The notes under the pieces are model-generated. The model was not told the DNA's origin. It saw only the letters and a list, made by a program, of their open reading frames with translations, and ran no database searches. A stretch of DNA of 64,000 bases, taken from Robiginitalea myxolifaciens (GTDB lineage Bacteria > Bacteroidota > Bacteroidia > Flavobacteriales > Flavobacteriaceae). Shown here piece after piece: positions 24,017 to 31,973 of this stretch (its first letter is position 1; the number at the start of each line of letters is the position of its first letter). Both the position numbers and the translations under genes were made by a program. Location of the stretch: positions 930,001 through 994,000 of the forward strand of contig NZ_FOYQ01000002.1 in NCBI RefSeq assembly GCF_900115205.1, given 5' to 3'.

Positions 24017-26134
24017 TTACTCCTTCATCAGACTAATCGCTACCCCACCACCGGCTGCGAGCTTAAAGCTGAGTGTGTCTCCCTTACTAATTGAGGCCGA
24101 TTCGATGGCATAGTCTCCGGGGTTGTCTTTATAATGGGCTTCATCCCCATCCTTATAAACAGTTGCCTTGAAGGAGGTTCCTTCCGGGAGGAAATCAAAA
24201 TCGATAGTGATTTCGCGCTCGTTTTCGTCCGTAATAGCCCCGACAAACCAATTGGCGGTTTCCCGCTCTTCCCTGGCTATTACTACAAAATCGCCAGGTT
24301 CCCCATCCAGGGTCATGGATTGCTCCCAGTTTACCCCAACATCCCGAATAAACTGAAAGGCCGGATGTCCTTCATAATTCTCAGGCAGGTCCGCAGCCAT
24401 TTGTACTGGGCCGTAAATCACAACATAGAGCGCCAGCTGATGGGCTAAGGTGGTATTGATCTGGTTGTCTGGTTTAGGCTCCAGGCTCAATTCAAAAATA
24501 CCTGGTGTAAAATCAATGGGGCCTCCCAACATCCTTGTAAAGGCTACCATGGAAAGGTGTTCCGGGGGATTACCTCCATCCGTTGCCCAGGCATTAAATT
24601 CCTGCCCACGAAGCCCTTCCCGGGCAATGGCGTTGGGATACGTCCTTCGGATACCTGTAGCCTTTATTGGTTCGTGGGCATTAACAGCCACCTGGTTTGC
24701 GGCCGCATGCTCCAGGACTTTGCGATAGTGGTTTACCATCCACTGCCCGTGGTGGTATTCGCCTTTGGGAATAATTTTACCAACATAACCTGTTTTAACC
24801 GCGTGGATCCCCAGGGAACTCATTAAGCTATATGCCGTATCTAATTGCTGTTCGTACGTCCTAGGGGCAGCCGAAGTTTCGTGGTGCATGATAAGCTCGA
24901 CCCCTTTTTCCCGGCCATAGCGTACCACTTCCTCGATGTCATAATCCGGATACTCCGTCACAAAATCGAAAATCCCTTCGCGCTCTTCGAATCCGGTCCA
25001 GTGGTCCCAGCCGGTATACCAGCCTTCCACCAGCAAGCCTTTAATCCCATTGGCAGCTGCAAAATCGATATAACGCTTCGCATTTTCTGTATTGGCACCG
25101 TGAGTTCCTACAACCTCCTGATTCCCGGTCTCAAAAGTATTCATGCTTTGCGAGCCCTCTAAATCCCAAGTAGAAAGTCCCAGGTGCATTTCCCACCAGA
25201 TCCCCATGTATTTCATAGGTTCAAACCAGCTGATATCGCCCAGTTTGTTGGGATCATTAAGGTTTACTATGAGTTTAGAATCTATCAAGCCTCCAGCAGT
25301 TTCACTGATCTGAATCGTTCTCCAGGGTGTTTGAAAGGGCAAGGCTCGTTTTACTTTATAGTTATTGCGCTCTGATCCTACCAAATTACTGACCATGGCT
25401 AGGTTTTCCGGATCTACCTGCAAGGTCATTCCAGAATAGTCGGTTAGGTTGGCCTCGTGAAAACTGAGGTACATGCCGTCATCGGTTTTCATCGTTACCG
25501 GTGTATTGACCGCGTTCACCGGGATGTAGGTGGCAGCCAGATCTGGATGATTCCTCATTTGGGTGGCATCAATTTCACTAAACCGCGACTTGGAATATAA
25601 GAGCTCGTAGATATCCCAATCCCCAGGCAACCAATATGTGGTATGATCCCCGTTAAGGGCAAACTCAGTTCTTTCCTCGCTGATGAACAATGAATCGACG
25701 CCTTCTTGTTCAGGGAATTCATAGCGAAACCCTATCCCATCGTCATAGGCTTTGAAATAGATGGTGAGCGGGCGCTGGGCCCCACCTTTTTCTGCCAGTC
25801 TTATAGTTAGCTGGTTGTACGTATTCTGGACAATACGCTGTTCCCCCCACTGCATTTCCCATTCTTCAGAAAATGAACTGTTCGCAACATTAAGGATTTC
25901 AAATCCACCCATCATATCCTCCTGACCCTCTAATTCAAAGCCCATTTTTGAAGGGTTGATGATGGCCGTCTCACCACGAGTCACTGTGTAACTCGGGCTC
26001 CCTGATTCGTCCAGCTCAAACTTTATGGAAATCTGTCCGTCCGGTGAGGCAACCGTTGCCTCATTAAGCTCCGAACATTGCCAGAACGTCGTTGAAATAG
26101 CGATTAAAAGAAGTAGATTTTTAAACTGTTTCAT
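24017..26134 (-). CDS. GH97 alpha-glucosidase-like lipoprotein (SusB family)
   Basis: 705 residues. The N-terminus has a lipobox (FWQC20), so the mature enzyme is a lipoprotein. GH97 domains are in order: an N-terminal beta-sandwich (about 25-290), a TIM barrel starting near KYMGIWWEMHLGLSTW, and a C-terminal sandwich. Barrel motifs KGLLVEGWYTGWD, ELIMHHETSAA, NAHEPIKATG and RGQEFNAWATDGG supply the glutamates expected for calcium binding and acid-base catalysis in the inverting SusB type. The retaining GH97 type uses an Asp nucleophile, so cleavage with inversion is inferred. Likely substrates are alpha-glucans or maltooligosaccharides. No SusC/SusD genes are nearby, so it is not part of a polysaccharide-utilisation locus here. 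Confidence 0.92.
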   Translation of the reverse strand: MKQFKNLLLLIAISTTFWQCSELNEATVASPDGQISIKFELDESGSPSYTVTRGETAIINPSKMGFELEGQEDMMGGFEILNVANSSFSEEWEMQWGEQRIVQNTYNQLTIRLAEKGGAQRPLTIYFKAYDDGIGFRYEFPEQEGVDSLFISEERTEFALNGDHTTYWLPGDWDIYELLYSKSRFSEIDATQMRNHPDLAATYIPVNAVNTPVTMKTDDGMYLSFHEANLTDYSGMTLQVDPENLAMVSNLVGSERNNYKVKRALPFQTPWRTIQISETAGGLIDSKLIVNLNDPNKLGDISWFEPMKYMGIWWEMHLGLSTWDLEGSQSMNTFETGNQEVVGTHGANTENAKRYIDFAAANGIKGLLVEGWYTGWDHWTGFEEREGIFDFVTEYPDYDIEEVVRYGREKGVELIMHHETSAAPRTYEQQLDTAYSLMSSLGIHAVKTGYVGKIIPKGEYHHGQWMVNHYRKVLEHAAANQVAVNAHEPIKATGIRRTYPNAIAREGLRGQEFNAWATDGGNPPEHLSMVAFTRMLGGPIDFTPGIFELSLEPKPDNQINTTLAHQLALYVVIYGPVQMAADLPENYEGHPAFQFIRDVGVNWEQSMTLDGEPGDFVVIAREERETANWFVGAITDENEREITIDFDFLPEGTSFKATVYKDGDEAHYKDNPGDYAIESASISKGDTLSFKLAAGGGVAISLMKE

Positions 26135-26334
26135 TATAATTCGGTTGATAGATTAGCAATCAATGCCAAATTTGGATAGATTGATTAAGCCACAAAAAAT
26201 ACGAATAAATGATAGAGACATCAAGCAATTGGCACTAAAGTACTATCGCGTTTTCCCGAAGAAACCCGAATTTTAAATCAACGTTTCCTTTTGAACGCTT
26301 TTACCTCACAAAATTCAATTTAAATCCAACCAGC

Positions 26335-26868
26335 ATGCGAAAATTTATACTGTCATTCTGCTTCCTTGGCTTTTTTATATGGAGTTGTCAGGACAATATG
26401 GACAATTCCCCCAAACCTGAAAATGCCCATTCCGCAACCACCCAGGCTATTGACACCACACCAAGGGTAACAGGAATTGGCGGAATATTTTTAATGGCCG
26501 ATTCCCCTGATTCAACAACCTCTTGGTATGCGGAAAATCTCGGGATAGCTATGGATCAGTACGGAGCTGTCTTTGAAACAAGAAATGCCAGGGATTCCAC
26601 GCAAAAGAATTATCTGAGGTGGAGTCTCTCCAACCCCAACGATTATTTCGAGCCTTCCAATAAGGGGTTCGTAATTAATTATCGGGTGCAACATATCGAA
26701 GCGCTGGTCGAAAAACTCGAGCGAAATGGGGCGGTTGTTCTGGATAGTATTGTGGAGTACCCTTACGGGAAATTTGTACATATCCTGGATCCCGAAAACA
26801 ACAAGATTGAATTATGGGAACCTGTAGACAGTGTCCTGTCGGCATTGGGAAGTCCAACGAATAAGTAA
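26335..26868 (+). CDS. VOC-family (glyoxalase-like) lipoprotein
   Basis: 177 residues with a signal peptide and lipobox (FIWSC18). After a low-complexity linker the VOC fold starts at VTGIGGIFLMADSP, with SWYAENLGI and ends with FVHILDPENNKIELWEP, the family's final beta strand with a possible metal-binding Glu. VOC proteins bind a metal and act on small electrophiles, or bind drugs. An exported, lipid-anchored VOC protein is unusual. It precedes a second VOC gene by five bases, so the two form one unit. Confidence 0.8.
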   Translation: MRKFILSFCFLGFFIWSCQDNMDNSPKPENAHSATTQAIDTTPRVTGIGGIFLMADSPDSTTSWYAENLGIAMDQYGAVFETRNARDSTQKNYLRWSLSNPNDYFEPSNKGFVINYRVQHIEALVEKLERNGAVVLDSIVEYPYGKFVHILDPENNKIELWEPVDSVLSALGSPTNK

Positions 26869-26873
26869 GAGAA

Positions 26874-27224
26874 ATGAAAAGAAGAATAGTCCACTTTGAA
26901 ATAGGGTGTCAGGATATTGAAAAAGCCAGCGAATTCTACAAGACGGTATTTAATTGGGAATTAGAGCGTCATGGAAATTCGGCTGTAATCAAAACCGAAG
27001 CGGAACATTCCCTTAGCGGGCATATCAATCAGCTCGGTCCTGAGGATTTACAGCGCTACATAACGATTTACATAGAAACCGATTCCCTGGAAAAAGATCT
27101 TCGAGTGATTAAAGAAAAGGGTGGTGAAATCATAGTTGCCCCTGTGCAGCTTCCGGATGGAAGGAAATTCGCCTGGTTTCAGGATATCTCCGGAAATATC
27201 TTAGGGCTTATTACTCCAAAGTAA
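26874..27224 (+). CDS. VOC-family (glyoxalase-like) protein, cytoplasmic
   Basis: 116 residues forming a single VOC domain: VHFEIGCQDIEKASEFYKTVFNWEL at the start and GRKFAWFQDISGNILGLI at the end. There is no signal peptide. The residues at the usual metal positions are His (HFE) and no final Glu, so it may bind rather than catalyse. It is transcribed with the exported VOC gene just upstream. Confidence 0.85.
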   Translation: MKRRIVHFEIGCQDIEKASEFYKTVFNWELERHGNSAVIKTEAEHSLSGHINQLGPEDLQRYITIYIETDSLEKDLRVIKEKGGEIIVAPVQLPDGRKFAWFQDISGNILGLITPK

Positions 27225-27247
27225 GCGTATTGTAGGATGTACAAAGA

Positions 27248-27269
27248 ACCCCGCTACTGTGAGCGGGGT
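27248..27269. terminator. Hairpin between convergent genes
   Basis: ACCCCGCT (27248-27255) pairs with AGCGGGGT (27262-27269) around ACTGTG. There is a weak T-rich tail only on the minus strand. It lies between the VOC pair and the convergent gene ending at 27318, and could serve both. Confidence 0.5.
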
Positions 27270-27317
27270 CTGTTACATAAAGGAAGACATAGGAATCGCC
27301 TATCCCAGGAACTAACC

Positions 27318-27671
27318 TCATTGCTTTTTAAGCGCGCCGAGATAAGTTTTGAAAGTGTAGATTCCCGGTTTAATTGAACTGTCTTTTATGTCTTTTGGGG
27401 GTTCATAGACGAGCACATCCTTTTTCCAATAGTACTTTCCCCCTCCGAAACAACGTGTATACGCCTCGTTATAGGCATCTTTATATTCGGCACTTATCGA
27501 CCCATTATTCATAATGCTGTAGTAAGCATTTCCAAAAGGTTGCTTTCCCCGGGCATTAGTTCCATCATTGCAACCGTTTACCAGGGCCTGCTGGATTTCG
27601 TTTGTTGGACTTTGAGCATTCGCGGAATAACCAACTACTACCAAAGCTAAAATCGCTACAATCTTTTTCAT
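27318..27671 (-). CDS. Small secreted protein, function unknown
   Basis: 117 residues from ATG at 27671 (MKKIVAILALVVVGYSANAQ), giving a clear signal peptide cleaved near residue 20. The mature part of about 97 residues has two cysteines (in NGCNDG and RCFGGG) and many aromatic residues. I do not recognise a family. A start 29 codons upstream would bury the signal peptide and is rejected. It sits alone between convergent VOC genes and a divergent lipoprotein gene. Confidence 0.65.
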   Translation of the reverse strand: MKKIVAILALVVVGYSANAQSPTNEIQQALVNGCNDGTNARGKQPFGNAYYSIMNNGSISAEYKDAYNEAYTRCFGGGKYYWKKDVLVYEPPKDIKDSSIKPGIYTFKTYLGALKKQ

Positions 27672-27954
27672 TTCACTTGAATTTAAATTAGACTTAAACA
27701 TTAAAACAGAAATAGCTAGGCGTTGTCGATCAATTGGTTTGGTATGTTGAAATGTCAAAGGATGTTCTTTAGATGGCCAATTCCGTTAGCACCCTAATTT
27801 CAACTGTTTCGAATTCGAATGTAAAATATAGGGTAATTTCTTCTTTTTATGTAAGACTTTTCGATATAATGCAGATACATTTTAAAGCCTTGCCCTCCCG
27901 TTGCCAAACCGTAACAATTTTTTCTGTCAGACGTCTTTAGGAAAAACACAACCC

Positions 27955-28845
27955 ATGAGAACCGCTATACCAGCCGCTTTAACCTTATTTCTTATTCTTT
28001 TTCTTTCCGCTTGTAAGGATCAAAAGGAAACTACACAGGCCGCTGAACCTGTTAATACTGTCTTGGACACCTTGAAAGGGCCATCGGATTTCTATCCAAG
28101 CGAGCGCACCAAGGTACTAGTTGTGGGCACCTTCCACTTCGAGTATCCCGGACTGGACGCACACAAAACCTCGGACGATGACAAGATCGATGTACTCGAG
28201 GAACCTAAACGCAGCGAGTTGGAAGAACTTATTGCCCACATTGCGAAATTTAAGCCGAACAAAATAGCCATTGAAGCCCGCCCTTCCTGGAATACGATGG
28301 GCAAGTTTGAAGCTTATAAAAATGGGGAGCACGCCGATAAGCGGGACGAACGCTATACCCTCGGAATGCGCATGGCCCGGGATATGAATTTGGATACCAT
28401 TTACTCCCTGGATGCCCAGGCCCTGATCAATGAGCTTTTTGTCAGGGATTCGAATTTGGTAAAATCCCTCACAGGTAAAATTGATTGGGAAGCCCCGGAT
28501 CCGTACTGGGAACTGTCAAAAAAATGGCTGGATTACGACGATAAGATCATTCCCAAAATGAACCTGTTAGATTACTTCAAAGTCATGAATTCACGGGAAA
28601 ATCATCTGGCGAATTACGGACTCTATCTAACCGGAAGTATGGGGAAGGCCGAGGGGCAGAGCGCCGACCATCTCTCCATGTGGTGGTACAACAGAAACCT
28701 GCGCATTTTCTCGAAAATCGTCGCAATGACCGAGGGTCCGGAAGATCGTATCCTCGTCATTTTCGGCAATGGCCACGCCGCAGTGCTGCGTCAGTTCTTC
28801 GAGGCTTCTCCCCAGTACGAGTTTGTGGAATTCGATAGTCTCTAG
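27955..28845 (+). CDS. DUF5694-type lipoprotein (TraB/erythromycin-esterase-like)
   Basis: 296 residues from ATG at 27955. Signal peptide with lipobox LSAC. The core reads VLVVGTFHFEYPGLD, KFKPNKIAIEARPSW, ERYTLGMRMARDMNLDTIYSLDA and RILVIFGNGHAAVLRQFFE, the GTFH...E...GxxH layout of DUF5694, which belongs to the metal-dependent TraB/GumN/ChaN-like group. The His and Glu residues suggest metal binding, but no reaction is known. It faces the sulfatase gene, with 28 bases between their ends. Confidence 0.75.
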   Translation: MRTAIPAALTLFLILFLSACKDQKETTQAAEPVNTVLDTLKGPSDFYPSERTKVLVVGTFHFEYPGLDAHKTSDDDKIDVLEEPKRSELEELIAHIAKFKPNKIAIEARPSWNTMGKFEAYKNGEHADKRDERYTLGMRMARDMNLDTIYSLDAQALINELFVRDSNLVKSLTGKIDWEAPDPYWELSKKWLDYDDKIIPKMNLLDYFKVMNSRENHLANYGLYLTGSMGKAEGQSADHLSMWWYNRNLRIFSKIVAMTEGPEDRILVIFGNGHAAVLRQFFEASPQYEFVEFDSL

Positions 28846-28873
28846 CCGATTGGATTTGTAGGAGGTGTAATCA

Positions 28874-30649
28874 TTACTTCCGCCTAAACACCAACAATCG
28901 CACATCGGCAACGCCTTTTCCGGGTACTTCAAGTGCTTTGAGCACCATCGAATCACGTCCGGCTTCCAGGTGAATAGTCCCTAATTGGAAGGCTTTAAAT
29001 TCTTTAGTGTAGGATTCAATCCTTGGTACACGATCCCTGTTCATGCCTTGTAGAGGCGGATCATGGGGCGTATCCAAAACCGCCGAAACCTGATTTTCAC
29101 CATGAGTAAGTTGAATGACTGCCCCTACATCATCAGGCTTTACCGTAGCATAAAGATCCACTTCAAAATCTCCTTCCTCCAATACATTTACATCCCAGAC
29201 AATGGAATCCCCTAGGCCAGCCCAACCCATAAAAAAACTATCATTCGGGTATTTATTGCTTCTGGATATTGCACCGAAGCCACTGCCATCACGAGCAGGA
29301 AGGTGTGTGAAGCTATAGTCCGGATGCCCCAGGGTATAGGGTCTATCCTTAACGCCTTGACCCAAGGTATTTTCTGTCCACAAATCCCTGGCAGCTTGTA
29401 ACTGTGCTTCTATCTCAGGATACCTGGTGTTCACTTTTGTCAACTGACCCCGATCGCTCCTTATTTCATACAATCGCCCCTGCTCGTCCAGGCGAAAATC
29501 CTGTGAGCGGATACTGGTTTTCCCGTTCCAATGGTTGAATATTAAGTGATCCTGCCAATCCTGAGATTCTCCATGGAGTAAAGGAGCAATATTCCTTCCG
29601 TCGAGCTCGCTTAGCCTACCGGTATCAAGCCCTGTCAGGTTGGCCAGGGTAGGAAACAAATCCAGCGCACTCGCAATGTGATCCAGGCGTTTCCCGGCCG
29701 GTAAGTTCCCTTTCCATCGAATAAAGCAGGGAGAACGCACACCTCCCTCATCAGTAGATCCTTTTTTGCCACGCATGCCTCCATTATAGCGCCATCCATT
29801 GGGACCGTTGTCCGAGAGATAAACCACGATGGTGTTCTCTGCCAATTCGAGTGTTTCCAACTGCGCGACTACCCTACCTACATTATCATCGATATTAGAC
29901 ACCATTGCCAGGGCCGCCCGGGTAAAATTTTCATCCTCAGGCTCATCCCCTGCATAGCGTTGGCGCAACTCCCTGTCCCTGAATTTCTCCCAATAAGAAT
30001 CCGGAACCTGCATGGGGCTGTGAGGCGTATTGAGAGCCAAATACAGGAGGAAGGGCTCTTCCTGATGATTTTCGATATAGGATATGGCGTGCGTAGTAAG
30101 ATCATCGGCCAGGTAGCCTTCCCCGCGCACTACCTCCCCGTTGTGCTCCAGAATGGGACTGAAGTAATTACCCCAATGTCCCGAAGCAAATCCATAGAAT
30201 TCCTCAAACCCCCGGGCATTTGGATGATAAGGGGCCTGCATGCCATTATGCCATTTTCCAAAAGCTGCGGTAGCGTAACCCGCATTATTAAAATAATCCG
30301 CAATAGTCGGCACCTCCGAATCCATCCGTTCTCCTCCCGCCGAAGTATCAAAAACTCCCAGACTAGTGAAGTATCGGCCAGTCAATAATTCGGCCCGGGT
30401 TGGCGAACACACCGGCTGCACGTAAAAATTGTCAAAAACAATACTCTCCCGGGCCAGCCTATCCAGATTGGGTGTCTCAAAGTTCCTATTGCCATTGAAA
30501 CTAAGGTCACCCCAGCCCTGGTCGTCCGTAAGAATTACGATCACATTTGGCGGTCTATCATCTGAAGTGGTCGAACTCGATTCGGTTTTATGACCCTGAC
30601 AAGCCGTGAGCCACAATAACAAAAGTCCGAGATAATATATTGGTCGCAT
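28874..30649 (-). CDS. Type I sulfatase lipoprotein
   Basis: 591 residues. Lipoprotein signal (WLTAC17). The S1 sulfatase signature C81-S-P-T-R85 lies in VQPVCSPTRAELLTGR; the Cys is oxidised to formylglycine in active enzyme. Metal and sulfate-binding residues fit: D42-D43 in ILTDDQGWGD, GKWHNG, TPHSPM, LSDNGPN and RGKKGSTDEGGVR. A C-terminal region of about 130 residues (from GWAGLGDSIVWDVNV) resembles a beta-sandwich that may bind sugar. Substrates are probably sulfated glycans, typical of marine flavobacteria. The FGE-like protein at 19852 lacks catalytic Cys, so maturation must rely on another enzyme. A terminator-like hairpin abuts the start codon. Confidence 0.93.
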   Translation of the reverse strand: MRPIYYLGLLLLWLTACQGHKTESSSTTSDDRPPNVIVILTDDQGWGDLSFNGNRNFETPNLDRLARESIVFDNFYVQPVCSPTRAELLTGRYFTSLGVFDTSAGGERMDSEVPTIADYFNNAGYATAAFGKWHNGMQAPYHPNARGFEEFYGFASGHWGNYFSPILEHNGEVVRGEGYLADDLTTHAISYIENHQEEPFLLYLALNTPHSPMQVPDSYWEKFRDRELRQRYAGDEPEDENFTRAALAMVSNIDDNVGRVVAQLETLELAENTIVVYLSDNGPNGWRYNGGMRGKKGSTDEGGVRSPCFIRWKGNLPAGKRLDHIASALDLFPTLANLTGLDTGRLSELDGRNIAPLLHGESQDWQDHLIFNHWNGKTSIRSQDFRLDEQGRLYEIRSDRGQLTKVNTRYPEIEAQLQAARDLWTENTLGQGVKDRPYTLGHPDYSFTHLPARDGSGFGAISRSNKYPNDSFFMGWAGLGDSIVWDVNVLEEGDFEVDLYATVKPDDVGAVIQLTHGENQVSAVLDTPHDPPLQGMNRDRVPRIESYTKEFKAFQLGTIHLEAGRDSMVLKALEVPGKGVADVRLLVFRRK

Positions 30650-30652
30650 AAC

Positions 30653-30680
30653 TAAAGAAACCCCATTCTTGCGAATGGGT
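30653..30680 (-). terminator. Terminator-like hairpin between OYE and sulfatase genes
   Basis: CCCATTC (30662-30668) pairs with GAATGGG (30673-30679) around TTGC. On the minus strand it is followed by GTTTCTTT and then, after three bases, the ATG of the sulfatase. It can end the OYE transcript and, for readthrough, acts as a 5 prime leader hairpin of the sulfatase. Confidence 0.6.
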
Positions 30681-30684
30681 CATT

Positions 30685-31779
30685 TTAGGTTGCCTTCGGG
30701 TAATCGATGTAACCTTCCGGGCCCGGGGTGTAAAACTTATCCATTTGGGGATCATTCATCTCCAGGTTATTTTTCCAACGGTAAACCAAATCCGGATTCG
30801 AAATAAGGGGTCTGCCAAAGGCAACCAAATCGCCCTTTCCATCCTGTAAATCCTTCTCAGCAGACGCATCGTCGTAACCGCCGGATAAGATGAGTACGCC
30901 GTTAAAATGCCCTTGTATATCCTTGCGTATGCCATCTGGTAATGGAAGCGCTCCCAGGGCCTCATGATTTACCAGGTGAATATAGACCACCCCTATCTCA
31001 TTCAATTTTTTGGAGAGATAACTGTAGGTTTCCTCCTGGCCGTCAAAGGGGCCTACATCGTTAAATGCACCATTAGGGGATAGTCGGATGCCTACTTTTT
31101 CAGCACCGACAGCGGCAACTAAGGCTGCGGCTAATTCCAATACGAACCGGCAACGGTTTTCAGCGCTACCCCCATATTCATCCGAACGCTGGTTGGCTTG
31201 TGGATTGATGAACTGCTCCACCAGGTACCCATTGGCTCCGTGGATTTCAACCCCATCGAATCCTGCTTCAATAGCATTTTTGGTCGATTGCACGAAATCC
31301 GCGATGGTATTTTGGATATCTTCCAGAGTCATTTGCTTTGGAGCAGGAATCTCCAACTCCCCCTCGCCGTCTACATACATCTTGGTCGTTGCAGGAGGAA
31401 TGGCAGAAGGCGCCAATACCAGGGACGATTCCGGCATATTGGCCGGGTGGGAAATCCGTCCGGTATGCATGAGCTGCATGAATATTTTTCCGCCTTGCTC
31501 GTGAACGGCTTTGGGAACTCCTTTCCAGGCTTCGGTCTGGGCAGCATTGTAAATACCCGGGATCCGGGCATATCCGACCCCATTCGGCGAAGGTGCTGTT
31601 CCCTCCGTGATAATCAGTCCTGCGCTTTCGGCACGCTCCCCGTAATAGGTCGCCATAATTTCGGTTGGAATATGATCCGGAGTGGCCCGGCAGCGAGTCA
31701 TCGGTGCCATAACCACTTTATTCTTGAGTTCGAGGTTCGTACTGGAAAAAGGTTGAAACAGTGTTTTGTTTGCTGACAT
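30685..31779 (-). CDS. Old Yellow Enzyme family alkene reductase
   Basis: 364 residues in a single FMN-binding TIM barrel. Clear motifs are VVMAPMTRCRATPD (FMN and substrate), QLMHTGRISHP, HGANGYLVEQFINPQANQRSDEYGGSAENRCRF (the family signature, with His-Gly-Ala-Asn for substrate activation), and VAFGRPLISNPDLVYRW for phosphate binding. The enzyme reduces activated C=C bonds or nitro groups with NAD(P)H in the cytoplasm. Length is typical. A promoter-like element with an overlapping inverted repeat lies upstream. The sulfatase follows 35 bases downstream. Confidence 0.95.
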   Translation of the reverse strand: MSANKTLFQPFSSTNLELKNKVVMAPMTRCRATPDHIPTEIMATYYGERAESAGLIITEGTAPSPNGVGYARIPGIYNAAQTEAWKGVPKAVHEQGGKIFMQLMHTGRISHPANMPESSLVLAPSAIPPATTKMYVDGEGELEIPAPKQMTLEDIQNTIADFVQSTKNAIEAGFDGVEIHGANGYLVEQFINPQANQRSDEYGGSAENRCRFVLELAAALVAAVGAEKVGIRLSPNGAFNDVGPFDGQEETYSYLSKKLNEIGVVYIHLVNHEALGALPLPDGIRKDIQGHFNGVLILSGGYDDASAEKDLQDGKGDLVAFGRPLISNPDLVYRWKNNLEMNDPQMDKFYTPGPEGYIDYPKAT

Positions 31780-31834
31780 CAGGGAATAACAATTTTTTGG
31801 GTTAATAAATGGGTGTCTGAACAGACTTGAATTA

Positions 31835-31870
31835 CTCCTTAAAAGATACCACTTTTAGGAGCGAAGCAAA
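31835..31870 (-). promoter_or_regulatory. Putative promoter and operator of the OYE gene
   Basis: On the minus strand, TTTG (31867-31870), 18 bases, and TATCTTTT (31841-31848) form a near-consensus promoter. CTCCTTAAAAG (31835-31845) and CTTTTAGGAG (31852-31861) form an inverted repeat with one bulge that straddles the -7 box, as a repressor site would. Confidence 0.45.
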
Positions 31871-31973
31871 AGTGATGAAAGCTTCATGCATAAAACTATA
31901 CTAATGTCTATCTTAAGGCTATTCTCGCAAGACCTGAGAAGCATCATTTTTTTGGAACCCAAATACAAGATCT

